Below, piece by piece: positions 22,092 to 34,052 of a DNA stretch of 64,000 nucleotides. The position numbers were made by a program, and so were the translations under genes. The notes below the pieces were generated by a model, which was given only the letters and a program-made list of their open reading frames with translations, was not told the origin of the DNA and did no database searches. Every line of letters begins with the position of its first letter. The stretch's first letter is position 1. The stretch covers positions 3,100,001-3,164,000 of the forward strand of contig JYIP02000006.1 in assembly GCA_001051155.2 (NCBI GenBank). Direction: 5' to 3'. The DNA is from Chrysoporthe austroafricana. Its lineage: Eukaryota > Ascomycota > Sordariomycetes > Diaporthales > Cryphonectriaceae.

Positions 22092-25000
22092 CCGGTCCTA
22101 GGACGATTTCAGCCGGGCCTAGGTGGCAGGGCGGGCAACAAGTAGGAGAGATTGCCCATCTAAATGCTCGTTGTCGTTGGGGTCGTGATACTGGGCATCC
22201 AATTCCCGTGACATTGGAATAGCCTCCCATAGAATAATGTTCCTTGGGATAAGGTCCCACCGCATACATAGCCTTCTAGCATTCGAGCCTGGTGTCTCGA
22301 CGGTAGTATCTGCTTCTCCAGGCGCGGGTGCGCGAGATAGTCACATACAATCCTGCTAATGCCTCTCCGCCCTCTACGGAGGGGGCCTCTTGGCTGGAAT
22401 CGCTCGTCTAGCGGGATCGCCGAGCCGAGCCCTCCATACGCGCCCGAGTACCCAGGCAATCGAAAACCACTTGCCGGAGCAAATGTCTGGCAGGTTAGGC
22501 GACGCGAGCCTCCCTCAGCCGAAACGGCGCAGCCGACGACGTGCGCTTGCTCGCCCTCTGACGCGGCAGGATGTCTACGACAACTACGCACCATGAAACA
22601 AACCAAGGCTCCTGACTAACCCCCCTCCCCCTCCCCCTCAGCGGGGCTGCAGTCGCGCGCGAAACGTGTGGACGTGAGGATGGCGCGGCCGGAGGTGGTC
22701 AGGAATCTAAATAAAGACTTTCGACTGCCTGCTGTTTCTTTTTCTCCCTTCCCCGGGCCCACCGCGCACACAAAGTCCGGTTCGATGGTCCCCAAGATCT
22801 AGGGCCTGAGGACCAGTAGGGCGAAGAACCCGGATCGGCAGATGGTGGTGGGCTGCTCATATCTTCGATACGTGCTGAGCTCAGAGAGGATTGCGATAGG
22901 CTTACAGGACGACGGCGCCTAGGGTCTTGATAGCGCGTGCATAGCAAGGCGTAATGCGACCCCGGGGAAGGAGGAGTATCTGCTCCTGATGGCCCCCTCG
23001 ATAAGCTTGAAGGAGGAGGATATTCTGGGGCGGGCTGACGAGGATCCCTTGTTCCCGCTGCGTGCCGCTGCAAGCGCCATCGCTCGGCCTCTGCTTAGCG
23101 GTGCCTAGACGGGGAAGGACGACTCAGGGGGATCGACACTGACGCGGTGGGCAGGACCCAGTCGGCTGGTTCACCGTCGAGATCGGACGAACAAGGCCAG
23201 TCGATGTTGCGCGCCGCCCTCTGAGGGTTGCCGGGGGCTTTACTTGCAGAGATCGGTGTGATTTGCGATAGCTTGCCTTGATTGGCACAGCAGGAAGACG
23301 CCGGCGAGCCCTGTTCGTTGTCACCTCGCAGAGGCCCCGTGGGAACGATGCCCCCGAGGGGGCCGCGGCGTGCTTCTGCGCTCGTTTCTTCGTAGAGCCG
23401 TGTGCTGTGGGCGGAACGAACCGTTGTGTCGCCATGGTCCCCCACCCGAGCACTGCTGGTCCCCTTTCTGGGGAACTCAGCGACACGGCAAGAGCGCACA
23501 GGAGGGCATCAGTAAGGCCCAACGCCATGGCTTGACGTCCCCCCTGCGTGCATGTGCAGCGCGCAGGTGGCTTGGTGGAGAGGCGAGCGGCCGACCGATT
23601 TAGGAACCGTGAATGTTGGGGTCTGGGGGGCGTCTGATCGCTGCATCGCATCCGCTCCCGTCCCTCGCCCCGTCTTGCATTCTGTGGTACCGAACGCGTT
23701 GCGGCACCGCTACGATGCTGAGGTACGGCCGCAGGGCAACACGTGCGATACGCTGTGAGTATGGACAATCGGATTTGCTTGCTCTGACTGCCTAGTGACC
23801 AGGCACGAGGGTGTGGGGAGGGCCTACGTTCGCGTGCCGAATCTAGACCACCAGTATATTGTAGTACGCCGGCACTTTCCCCAATCCGTGGCCCTCAGTC
23901 CTGCGCTTCACAGATCACCCCGTCGCGATCCTACTCCAGGTGGAGTCTGCGGGGCCTTAACTGACTCTCTTATATGTTCCGAGACGAGGCTTACGGTTGG
24001 AAGCCCTCAACTCAGGGTTAGACTCGACTGTGTACCGGGGGCTGTGTTGGAGAGAGTTTGAGCCGCTTGACCGCCTGACGCTGGGAGGCACTGCCACATC
24101 GCGTCACGCTTGCTCCAGGACAAGGCTGAAGCCCCGCTGGACTATGTCGTTGTCAGACCGGAGTTTTAGCCTGTGTGGGACAAGGCTGGCTCAAAGGGGT
24201 ACCTGCCCTGCCTGCCAATGCTCGACTCGGCAAAGAGCACTATGCTGTCGTAGTCCGACGATATCGTGGACTGATGAACACCAGACCGGGTTCTTCTGCA
24301 GTCGGCGGCGCGTGGCCACGCCGATCGTCGCGAGTGAGACTAATGGCGATGTTGATCCTTGAGCTGTTTGGTCCGTCGTAGTCGGATCGCGTAGTGTATG
24401 CCACTTGGATGCGGCCGGAATCCTACAGCACGAGGGGGGGCAGAAGGAGGAATCAGCCCGTGCTACCGCCCAGGTGCGGTCTTTTTGATAAGCTTCTCGG
24501 AAGCAGAACCCATGAAGAAGGGCCTCTGGTTCGAACCGAGGCTCTATAGAGCCATACAGTCCCAGACACTAGGCCTTCATTGGGTTGTTACCAAACGGAA
24601 CGAGGCCTCGGTGACAGGCCACAGCCTCGGTCACGCGAAGAGCCGCGCGACGTCGGCACTTGCACACCGGCGCAGCGGGGGACAGTCGCTGACGAAGCAA
24701 GGCTCCGTAACGTTCTGGTGATCGACGAACGTTTCCGACCCTGTCGACGCAAGGGGCTGAATAGGAGAACCCCACAAAGACTAAACGACGCAGAACCCAA
24801 CTCTATCCACCGTCATGGCGACTCCGAGACGCTACCAAAGGGAGGGACAGAATGCCAGGTCCCCACTGACATCCTGACTCATGACATTCTGGAAGCTCTG
24901 TGAGCCGGACAGACGTATTCCGTTTACTCACTACTCTCGTCACGAGAATTCCAGACATTGATAGAGTTGTCCTTAGGCGCTGGGCTGGCAGAGGCACCAT

Positions 25001-28000
25001 ACAATAGCTGGAAATATGCCGATTTGATGCGTGATCGAGTCGGCTGCAGGGGGCATTTCCCTGGTCTCGGAATTCGTGGCACTCTACGTACCTACTGCAG
25101 TAGGCCGCCCGCGAGAGTCGAAAAAGGGTGCGGGAGTTGCACGAGGACTGCAGTCAGAAGTTCAGACGAAGGGCGAGATCTGCCGTGGACCCCTGGTAGG
25201 TTTTCGTCTGAAGTTCCACCGTACCGGGGGGCAAGCCGCAGTGAAGCAAGGACCATGGGGGAGTACCCACAAGATAAAAGATGTCTTGACACTGTGCCAC
25301 AGCGTGCTGGCGGCGTTGAGCCGAGATCTCTCCAGTCTCCTGGAGCTCGAACCTCTCCACGGATATCGCCGCGAGCGCTACCAAAAACCAATTGCTGTCT
25401 TCTGGTTCCCTCTGGGGAAGAGAACGCAGAGTCAGTCGCCGGCGAACACTCATGCCCGTAGAACGCTGCGTGGAGTGAACTTTGACAGTTCACCCTTGAA
25501 CAATAGCAGAGATTGTAAGCTCAAGCATACCGTCCGTGATTCTAAACCACGCCATATCCTAGCCTCATACCAGGTCATCCCTTGAGCTTATGGATTCCTA
25601 GAGGATGACTGCTCGGGATAGCACGCGGCTCTCCGAGCGACCCGGGACGGTATAAATGCCTATTGCTTGGCCTCTCGAAGGGACAACCATGGACGGCGGT
25701 CTTCATGCCGCCTGGGAATGCGATGAGGTAATTCACATCGCCTTCTCAAATAACCATGAGCGACTGGGCTGCCCGATCTCTGAGTCCCAGGATGTCTCTG
25801 ATCGAGTGTTACGCAGTTGACCTCGCACAGCGGATGAAGCTGAGGTCGTCATACGTGGGGGTTGGTCCCATGTTGGTGGCCTCCGAGGTCAGTTCGCAGT
25901 ATACCAGCGCATGACATTTTCTCTCTGGCATCGGACAAGCATATGCCCATGAAAACCTGCTCATGTCGACCTGACGTGTCTCAAGCCCCCGGTAGTTGAA
26001 CTTCACGATGATTCCAACCGTTGACGAGCTTTGAGACTAGTGCTGTGAATCGTTAAACAAGACCGCGGCCCAAAGGCAAGTCAGCAGCAGTAGGCGTTGA
26101 CGACGCCTCCGTGCACAAGTCTTACTACATAGTAAGCGCAAGACTACCCATTACACGACACCTTGCGAGACAGTGTGATCGAAGATAGTGCATGACGTAG
26201 GCACTGTGACATGGGACGCGCTCCTCTAGCATCCACTCACGGGGGATCACCGTCTCCCCCTTTTCGGTTCCCCATTCGTGGAGTGCAGTGATGTCCCGTC
26301 TGCACAAGGCATCAGGGCTGGAGAGAAGTACGCCTCGTAGAAGTATGTCTCGCGGCTCGCCTTCTGACAGGTTTTGATAGAGGCGAAGCCGCGAAAGCGA
26401 AGAAGCTGGCGTGACGCCAGCCTGATCGCTGCCCCAGTCGGTCAACTCTTGTGTTGATGGCGCGATTTCTGAAGCTTCCAAGCTCTGTAAGGGGCTCGGC
26501 GCCTCATGACCCTCAGCCTCTGCAGTCTCCTGCGGCGCAGCGGAGTCATGGCGATGCGACTAGCGGAGCATTCGCGCGGGCAGTGACGCGCGTGTTTCGG
26601 TCCCTGGAAACTCCGGAACGTCGTCGCGCCCGCAGGCGACAGGCTATGTACAGTACGCCCGCACAGAACGCGCCGCCGGCGCGGTAAGCCGATCTTTTGT
26701 TCTGTGCCAGCTGTTTGTCACCTCCTTGGTTGAATCTAGGATTGTAGACAGGTTGACCTTGCCACTGCCAGAACCCAGGGGCCGGAGCCGAATGACGGCA
26801 TGAGACTTTGGCGATCGCCTAACACTGCAGAGGCGGACGGTGCAAGAAACAAGAGTGTAGACTGTGAGATCAAACCACGCCCCCCTTCTCTCTCCCCCCC
26901 TCTCTCAGAGACCCGTTCTAGAGCCACAATGAAGGTGTGTTTACCCGGCTAATGCCCGCAGCTACCTCGAAACACCGGGTAACCGCTGATTCTTCGTGCT
27001 TCGGACCGTTGCAGGCAAGTACGAGGCACAACCTCGTGAATACCAACGCCGTCAAACGTATCTCACGCTGAACGTTGTGCTGTGATCGATCAGGGCGTCG
27101 AAGGTGGCAGACCTGTCGTTTTGTAGCCGCAGCGCACACAGCATTATTCCGGCGCAATGTCGCACCGCGAGCGATTCGGCTCTAGGGTAGTATGAGTCCG
27201 CGCAGCTGCCCACCTTGTGACTGTGCAGTAGTAGACCGAGGCGTTCCGGGGAAGGCCACCGGTCGCCACAGCCCACCAGACAGTCCAGAACGCGCGGGCT
27301 GAACCAGCCGCACTGGCTGCGGGTAGAGTTCTGACGGGAGGACCAATGGGCTTGTGAGTGCAGCGAGGGAAAGACACGATCCTCCGCGGATCAGCGCCGC
27401 ACGCTGCCTGCTTCCCTGGGCGACGTGGCGTCTAGCGCGGGCGGCCAGTCTTTTTTAGGAAAAAACGGTCCCCTGACGCTAATGCAGGTACGGGGCCTGT
27501 CTGCATGGGCGCGGCCAGGAACATGGCCCTTGCGGAGGTGGTGGTGGTGGTGGATAGAGCTTCATGGTGTGGTGCCCGGTGGCGCTGGCGGCCTGGTGGT
27601 GTGTTGAGCTGCGGCCGTCTGCTGACTGTGCTCTGTACTATGCGCTCACCTGTCGCTGCTCACCACCCTCAGGCCCCCGAGAGGCTTGGGCAGCAAACAC
27701 CGTCGCTGATCGTAAGTCACGCCGGTGGGCAGAGAGCTTCAGCCGCGTGGGCGATGATCTGTCAGGGGTTCCGAGGGTGCCGACGCCCAGGCGTCACGGC
27801 CCAAGGTTGCAGGGCAGACTGCAGACTGCAGACTGCAGACTGCAGTCCGTGATGGATTGGCTCGAGTCTGCATGAACTCTGCTGCAGTAGTGTTGGGGGC
27901 GTGTGTATCTGCTGGTGCCTGCTGCTGAGGACGACGGCGCAAGTATGATTTTTGGTGGGGAGGGGGGTTGGTTCTGGTGCTGCCACCTCCTGATGCGGAC

Positions 28001-28336
28001 GCCGACGGATGTACGCCCGGCCGCCCTCCCACGCCTCCCTGCCTCCCTCCCTCCTCTCATGACCTCACCCTCTTACTGAGTAGTCAGCTCCGGCTCCAAC
28101 GTCTCGAGACGACCCCATCCTGGTGCCACTCCGCCAGATCTAACAGCGTCGCAATGCCACCCGTGGGACGCGTGACTTGACCATTGGGGAGGGTGGGTAC
28201 GGCAACACAGGCGAGAGGCGATGTATGGGCTCGCCGTGGCTCTGGAGCCGGCGAGAGGTGAGGAAGCAGGAAAAAAAAATAAAAGGACGGTGCTGACGCT
28301 GGAGGGAGGGCTAGGTCGGTGCAGGGACAGGGGGCA
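22092..28336. other. Six-kilobase gene-poor block
   Basis: No open frame here has a recognisable domain. The longest are about 215 codons (23124-23768, -) and about 184 codons (25031-25585, +), both compositionally biased and without family resemblance. Composition stays around the local average and is not AT-rich, so classic RIP is not obvious. A short frame (25689-25820) follows a ggtataaatg TATA-like word, and a GCAGACT heptamer repeat lies at 27814-27841. The block may be an old transposon remnant, regulatory DNA of the homeobox gene or a non-coding RNA locus; sequence alone does not decide. Confidence 0.5.
27814..27841. repeat. (GCAGACT)4 heptamer tandem repeat
   Basis: Four exact head-to-tail copies of the 7-mer, followed by a diverged gcagtcc copy, seen directly in non-coding DNA. 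Confidence 0.9.
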
Positions 28337-28638
28337 TGGCGAGCCCAGGTACCCGTGGAGCCAGCCGCCCTTGCCCTTGCCCTCGCCCTTGGCTGTCCCT
28401 GTCGTGCCCTGTTCCTGCCCACGCCAGTCCCACCTTCCTCTGCGCCGCCCCTCAGGGACGCAACAAGAGGCCAATCGCAGCCACGGGCGGCGACAGGGGG
28501 CATCCCCCGCCCCCCCAGCTTCCCGACGCCATTCCCTTTTCTCTCCCTCGGGCCAGTGTTCCTGGAGTTGAGTTGGAGTCCCTTTCCCGACCCAGTGCCT
28601 GTCCGCGCCTGGCCTCCTGCTCTGCCTGGCCTTCCCTT

Positions 28639-28654
28639 CCCTCTCTCTCTCTCT

Positions 28655-28688
<34 letters not shown>
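28639..28688. repeat. (CT)n followed by T31 homopolymer
   Basis: A CT dinucleotide run to about 28657 continues into 31 consecutive T (28658-28688). It is a strong polypyrimidine tract, likely nucleosome-depleted and prone to length variation. Confidence 0.9.
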
Positions 28689-28848
28689 CTGCTGCCTCCC
28701 CCCTTCCCTTCCCCCTTTTCCCTCTCTCCCCCTCCTGTCAATCGTGATCCTTCACCGTCAATTCTCAACCATTCTGTCGCTGAATTCGACGTTTTCCTCT
28801 CCTCCCTCTCTCTCTTCCTCTCCTTTTCTTGGCCTCCCCGCTTCTTCT

Positions 28849-28857
28849 ATGTTCTAA
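28849..28857 (+). promoter_or_regulatory. Two-codon uORF (ATG TTC TAA)
   Basis: This is the only ATG in the roughly 1.2 kb before the homeobox start codon. It encodes Met-Phe and stops. A role in translation control is possible if the mRNA starts upstream of it. Confidence 0.45.
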
Positions 28858-29542
28858 CCACAGTCGTTCCCTACGAATCCCCATTTTGCTGTTCTCGGAT
28901 CACCCCGTTCAATCCTTCCGGGCGTATCCATTTACATTCATTCGGTTGTCGCGAAGATCCCACATCGCCTTGACTTGCTACCCTGACCTCGCCACCTTAC
29001 CCTTCCTTGATTGGACTTGACTTTCTTTGGCCGCGACTCTTGACAGAGATCCATCCGCCTCGCTTCAGCAAGCACGAGCCTCTTCACAAGCTCCAGACGC
29101 TGGGCCTCGGGCATCATATCGAACCACCCTGCCCGCCTTCTTTCAACTCACACCTGCTCACCCTCCCTACTGTCCACTTGCACCGGCTTGTCTTCTTGTC
29201 CTGTCCAGTCTGGTCTCGCACCAATACGTCAAGGTCGGCGCTCCCTATCTGGGCTTCGATTGCTTATCCACCACGCTCATTCAGCTACACCACCGACGCC
29301 GGGTCACCACGATCGAACGGCATCCGACGATCTCGCACCGCACTAGACGAGAGTAGACCCCTCCTTCCTAGCGGGCTCGTCATCGATTCAAGTCGCGACT
29401 CATACTGTTGCGCGCATCCTAGCGGAGAAAGAATATAGCCCGATCTCGTTTGTTAAGAAGAAGAAAAGGACCACTGCGCTCAGCCTGTCCGCACATACCT
29501 CGCTTGCCACATCACACGAGTCTTCAGCATACGTAGCCCGAA

Positions 29543-31541
29543 ATGGCGATAAAGGTTGAAGACCCGGGCATGTCGGGCCCGACAAGTGCTGTCTCGATAT
29601 CTCAATCCGATGACGCCAGCTCGCCGACCAATACGGGAACCCCCATCTCAGGTGGCCATCCTGTCAGCATCCAGACGCCCTCGTCCGCCACATCCGCTTC
29701 TCACAATGCTAGCTCCGTCTCGAAACGGCCACCGAGGAAAAGCACCCTGACCCAGCAGCAGAAGAACCAGAAGAGACAGCGCGCCACACAGGATCAGTTG
29801 ACGACCTTGGAGATGGAGTTCAACAAGAACCCTACTCCTACCGCAAATGTGCGGGAACGGATCGCAGACGAGATCAACATGACTGAGCGGTCGGTTCAGA
29901 TTTGGTTCCAGAATAGGTATGCGATTCCTGGCCGGTGACCCCTCCTGCTACCAGAGCTAATAGCATTGTGTAGGCGAGCTAAGATCAAGGCGCTGGCGAA
30001 GAAGAGCTTGGAGACCGGCGAGGACTTCGATGCGATACCCGAGTCCATGCGGACGTACTTGGCCATGCAGGCCATGGAGTCTGGCAAGGGTCTCGGCGCC
30101 GGCTTCCTCGGCCGCGGCCTCATGCCTTACGGCGCTGGTGGTATGCCCTTTGGCGGAGAGCAGAACGGCCAGGGCAAAGTCCGTAAGTAATGGCTTCGGA
30201 AAATCCGCAGGATTGAACCCGGCGGTCGTGTCCTGTGACTGATGAACAACAGTGATCCATCACTTAACCTGCCGTTCTCTTAGCATTGGCAAGTGGACGC
30301 GTGTGGGCCAGAACACCATGGACCTGATCATTTTCTACTCGCCGGACAAGTGTACCATGACCTACTACATCAACAACGAGCAGGCCGGCTACAAGATCGA
30401 GTACCCCTTCGCATCCATCAAGTCGATCTTCCTCGAGAACAATGACGGCGACCCAAACAAGCTCGGCGGCATTGTTATCGAGCTGAACAGGCCCCCTAAC
30501 TTCTTCATGGACTCATCGCCGCAGACGAACGGCTTTTTCCAGTGTGGGGACTTTACTGAGGATCAGCAGGCATCGCAATGTCTTGTCCACCACCTCGGTG
30601 GCAACCCCAAGGTCCTGAGCGGTCAGCTGGCCAAGCTCGTGTCCCTGGAGGCTTTTATGAACCGTCACTCGGCTAACCCGTATGAGGCTATGCACGCGAT
30701 ATCTATCTCTGCTCCTGTGTCGCCCACGAACCGGCCATCCTCGCAGCCCAGCTTTGGTCCCCCTCATGTGGGCATGTACCAGGAGACCCAGTGGGGTGCT
30801 CCCCCAGCACTGCACCCTGGGATGCCTCGCGGCCACAAGCGCCAGCGCAGCAGGTCGGTACCGATGCCCGTCGACTTCGCTATGCTGCAAGCGCCCATGC
30901 CGTCCTTCTTCATCCAGCACCCTGGCGAGAGCCAGCCGCAGCCTCACAGCCCGGGCATCTTCGCACCTGTTCCTCAGCAGCCGAGTGGGTTGGGACCCAA
31001 CCTGCGGATTGACACACAGGCTGGCTTTGGACTGGATATGCGCCAATACCCAATGTCGGCAACCACCGCGCCCTCTCCGTCGGACTACTCTAGCCCCAAC
31101 TACTTCACACAGGGCCCCGAGAGCACGCCGATGCCAGCCTCGAGTTACAACACCCCTTATAGCGGTACTTTCTTGTCGCCAATGGTCCACCCGTCGCCTC
31201 TCGTGCCTCAGTCCGTGTCTCCGCTCTCGTTCACCAGCCATGGCCACGGAGACCCAGCCATCGTCGACCAGTCCCCACCCTTGTCAATGGTCGGTCGGCC
31301 GTCATCGGCGGATCTCTACCCGGTCCACGAATCTGCCGTCTCTGACGATGGCACGGGTCTGAACGAGATGTACTCAAAGCACACCATCAATCTTCCCATG
31401 CACCCGCCTCATTCCCCGTTCGGGGAGGCGACTCAGGCGGATCTGGACATGAACCAGCTCGTGTCATTTGACCACGCCGAGTCTGCAAGCCTCTCACCAG
31501 AGGCCATGTCACACCATGGCATGTCCGTCACGGAGTCATGA
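29543..31541 (+). CDS. Homeobox transcription factor (Phx1-type)
   Basis: Nuclear DNA-binding regulator of 623 residues from three exons (29543..29916, 29974..30182, 30253..31541). The introns are 57 bp (GTATGC...TGTGTAG) and 70 bp (GTAAGT...AACAG). The homeodomain spans about residues 67-130, with the helix-3 signature VQIWFQNRRAKIKALAKKS; the first intron splits the RR pair. After a Gly-rich linker comes a conserved fungal segment (LIHHLTCRSLSIGKW, MDLIIFYSPDKCTMTYYINN, AGYKIEYPFASIKSIFLEN) that I associate with fission yeast Phx1-like proteins. The C-terminal 300 residues are Pro/Ser-rich and low-complexity, likely an activation domain, with the basic stretch RGHKRQRSRS. Related proteins control conidiation, stationary-phase survival or infection structures, but I cannot assign the orthologue. 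The leader is very long and nearly free of ATG. Confidence 0.92.
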
Positions 31542-34038
31542 TTGATGAGCCTGGTCCGATCTGCAGACTTCTTCACATCTCTGTAGGGACTTCAAACCCT
31601 CGGGATAGGTGTTGCGATCTAGACTAGAAATGTCGTATATACCCAGGCATCTGTGTTTTGGCCGAGCGCAAGGGGGCAAGGCGCCGTCTTAGGGGGGCCG
31701 GCGTTTGGGGGAATGTTGTCTTACACCAGGTGGTCATCTGTGCTCGGATCTTTACCCGCTACGTCGCTTGTCGATAACAGCTATCTTTCTCCTTTCATCT
31801 GCACCAACCGATCGCATCTGTTCATTCTGCGCGCTGTCCGTCGTTGTGATCGCTGTCGGCCGCGATACCTTGTTCGCTGTCAGACCCGAGAAATGTGTTT
31901 CTGGCACAGCGAAGCGACGGTCTTTTCTTCTCTTTGCGACTGCCATTTGAGTCTTGTGTGTTTCCGCACCGCATCGACCTTGGCTCATTATCATGAGCTA
32001 TCTGGGCACCTAATAGCTATTGCCGTCGAGTACATGCGTTGGATCAGACGTCGCTGCGTCTCGGGAGGCTTGGAATTTTTTGTCTGGCGCACATCAGCAA
32101 CGGAGCTGTCCGAGGACCTTGGGGAGGAAACGCCCAGGTGGCTAATACTTATTATGGATGGACGGAAGGATACAGCCAAAGTGATCTTTGGGAAATCTCC
32201 CGCAGCTTTGTTTCCATTTTCTTCTGGGGACGCCAGTTAATCTCTGAGAGATGGGATTGGAGACCATTTTCGAGTTTTTTTTTTGGATCACTCTGCCCAC
32301 GCCTAGTCGCGTGTGCTGTCTTCTAGTCCCTCTCGAAAGAGGGGTTGCAGGAGCAGACCTGATCTAAAACTACAATATAGCTTTTTTTTAGGCAATAGGG
32401 TAGGGGCACATGGCCAAGGCGTTCTTGGTTGGAATGGAAACGTTGTTTGGAAACGTCTCTTCTGAGAGCAAATCTATCTATCACCTACCCTGGACTACCC
32501 TACCTGACAACCTTGAAGTGCTCCCGCAGTGACTTTTGAGTTTGGAGCAGCGTGTTGCCATCCTCGCTAGAGCCCGACATTGCTTCGTTGCTATGGAGCT
32601 ACTGGAAGGCTCGTTCAACAACACCGGCCGGTCTGACCCCAGAGCCTTACGATGGTCCGGTCGCCACGTGTTTGTTGTGTTCACGAGAAATGCCACCCCG
32701 CCGTCTCCTCGCATCGAGACCTCGTATCATCGCGCGGTCACATCGAGCCATCGAGCCGGGGAGGGATGACAGGTCTCGCTAGCGCACACCCCACTCTTGG
32801 CTGGCTGCGCCACGTCTTACGGCTGGCTGGTCGCCGTCGCTAGGAGTGAGGGCTGGCGGGACGGAAGGAAAGGCTGCGTTAGAGTTTGTTGTGTTGGCCA
32901 TGGCGGGGCGGAGCCTGAGACGATCCCCGGAGCAGGGATGGAAGATCGATTGGCACAAGGCATCCCTTCTCTGATCCTTCTGGAAGCAGAACCCACCGCA
33001 CAGGCCCTTCCCATCCGCCGGTCCATGCAGCCCGCTGGGCTCGCAGCGGGCCAGGACACGAACACCGAACACCGTACCGTACTTGGACATGCAGCTCCCG
33101 GGCACCGACGGACCGAGCTGGGGGGTGGAGGGCTGACAGACAGGAGCCCAGGGCGACAACGTGCGGGACATGCTGCCATGGCCTGACCTCGAAGGGGTGG
33201 GTACGGCGGTAGAGGGGCCGGGTCGGGTCACTACTGCAGGCGTTAGAGGAGGTGTGCCGAGCCGAGGCGCCATCCCGCGCCCGATGGGGAAAGGGAGCAA
33301 AGGGCGCGCGGAGGGATCTCGGCTGGGTGTACGTGGACGATGAGGTCACCGGGGCGCGGGACTGGTTTATGCAGTGGCCGACGCCGGGGGGGGGGGGCAC
33401 AGCCAGCCAGCCAGACCAGATCACCCGGCCAGCCAGTCGCCAGCCAGGTCGACCGACTTGCATTTTTTTTTTTTTCTCGGTCTTCTCTTCACATCCGCGT
33501 GGGCTGTCGTCGACTTGCTGTCCGGTTCATGCGATCCTGAGTCGAACAGCGCCTGTCCTCCCGTCCTTGGCCCGTCTGACTCGACTCACGCGAGCGCTGG
33601 CGTCACACGGCTTTCGATCTTGATTGGATCCTGGTCGTCCTCCAGACCTCGATCAATAAGTCATCAGCCCGGTTCTGGCACCGCGCCACGACGCATTTCT
33701 TTGTCCACGCCCCGGGCTAGGCCGTAGCCCTCTTCAGCCGCCCGCCCTATATACTAGGCTCAGCCGACAACCTGCTTTGCTGAAGGCTGTTCTCATCTCG
33801 GGGGTCCTGGATCATTCCCGGGCCGCAACAAGCGAGCATCTCATCTCTGGTCTCACAGGCAGGTCGTGTGTTCCGCGGGACAGAGACACCCGGTCACCCT
33901 GCCGTATCCCGAGGTGCATCCTGAAGGGCAGAGAGGCCCCCCATCTTTCAATGCACGCCTCTTCTCCGCACACCGGGTCGAGCATAGTGGTTTGGACGTC
34001 AGCTCGAGTCTCGGGCGCCCACCTCCAGGCCGCCCGCC
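31542..34038. other. Intergenic region homeobox gene to P4-ATPase
   Basis: About 2.5 kb. A 195-codon frame (31653-32240, +) directly downstream of the homeobox stop has no recognisable domain and is more likely 3' UTR. Homopolymers include G11 near 33388 and T13 near 33463. The last 300 bp hold the P4-ATPase leader, with an overlapping uORF. Confidence 0.5.
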
Positions 34039-34052
34039 ATGGCTGGGAATAA
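33951..34052 (+). promoter_or_regulatory. uORF overlapping the P4-ATPase start codon
   Basis: An ATG at 33951 opens a 33-codon frame (MHASSPHTGSS...RHGWE) ending in TAA at 34052, which is 14 bases past the A of the main ATG at 34039. Ribosomes that translate it would miss the main start. It acts only if the leader includes it unspliced. Confidence 0.45.

Larger units (their letters stand above)
28337..29542 (+). promoter_or_regulatory. Long pyrimidine-rich, nearly ATG-free leader of the homeobox gene
   Basis: Between the ATG at 28335 and the start codon at 29543 I find only one ATG on the + strand, at 28849, which opens a Met-Phe-stop reading frame. The stretch has a CT run followed by 31 T, then CT-rich sequence. 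Depletion of ATG over about 1.2 kb is what a scanned 5' leader would show. The transcript start is not known. Confidence 0.55.

Noticed and set aside
24528..24537. ggttcgaacc, like a tRNA B box
   Set aside because: No A box, acceptor stem pairing or cloverleaf could be built around it, so I do not call a tRNA.
25689..25820. 43-codon ATG frame after a TATA-like word
   Set aside because: Too short, no similarity I know, and the TATA-like word alone is weak evidence.
27814..27841. Tandem heptamers considered as a CRISPR-like array
   Set aside because: Repeats are adjacent without spacers, and the DNA is fungal nuclear. It is a simple tandem repeat.
31653..32240. 195-codon frame downstream of the homeobox gene
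   Set aside because: No domain, no intron signals, biased composition, and it directly follows the homeobox stop. 3' UTR is more likely.
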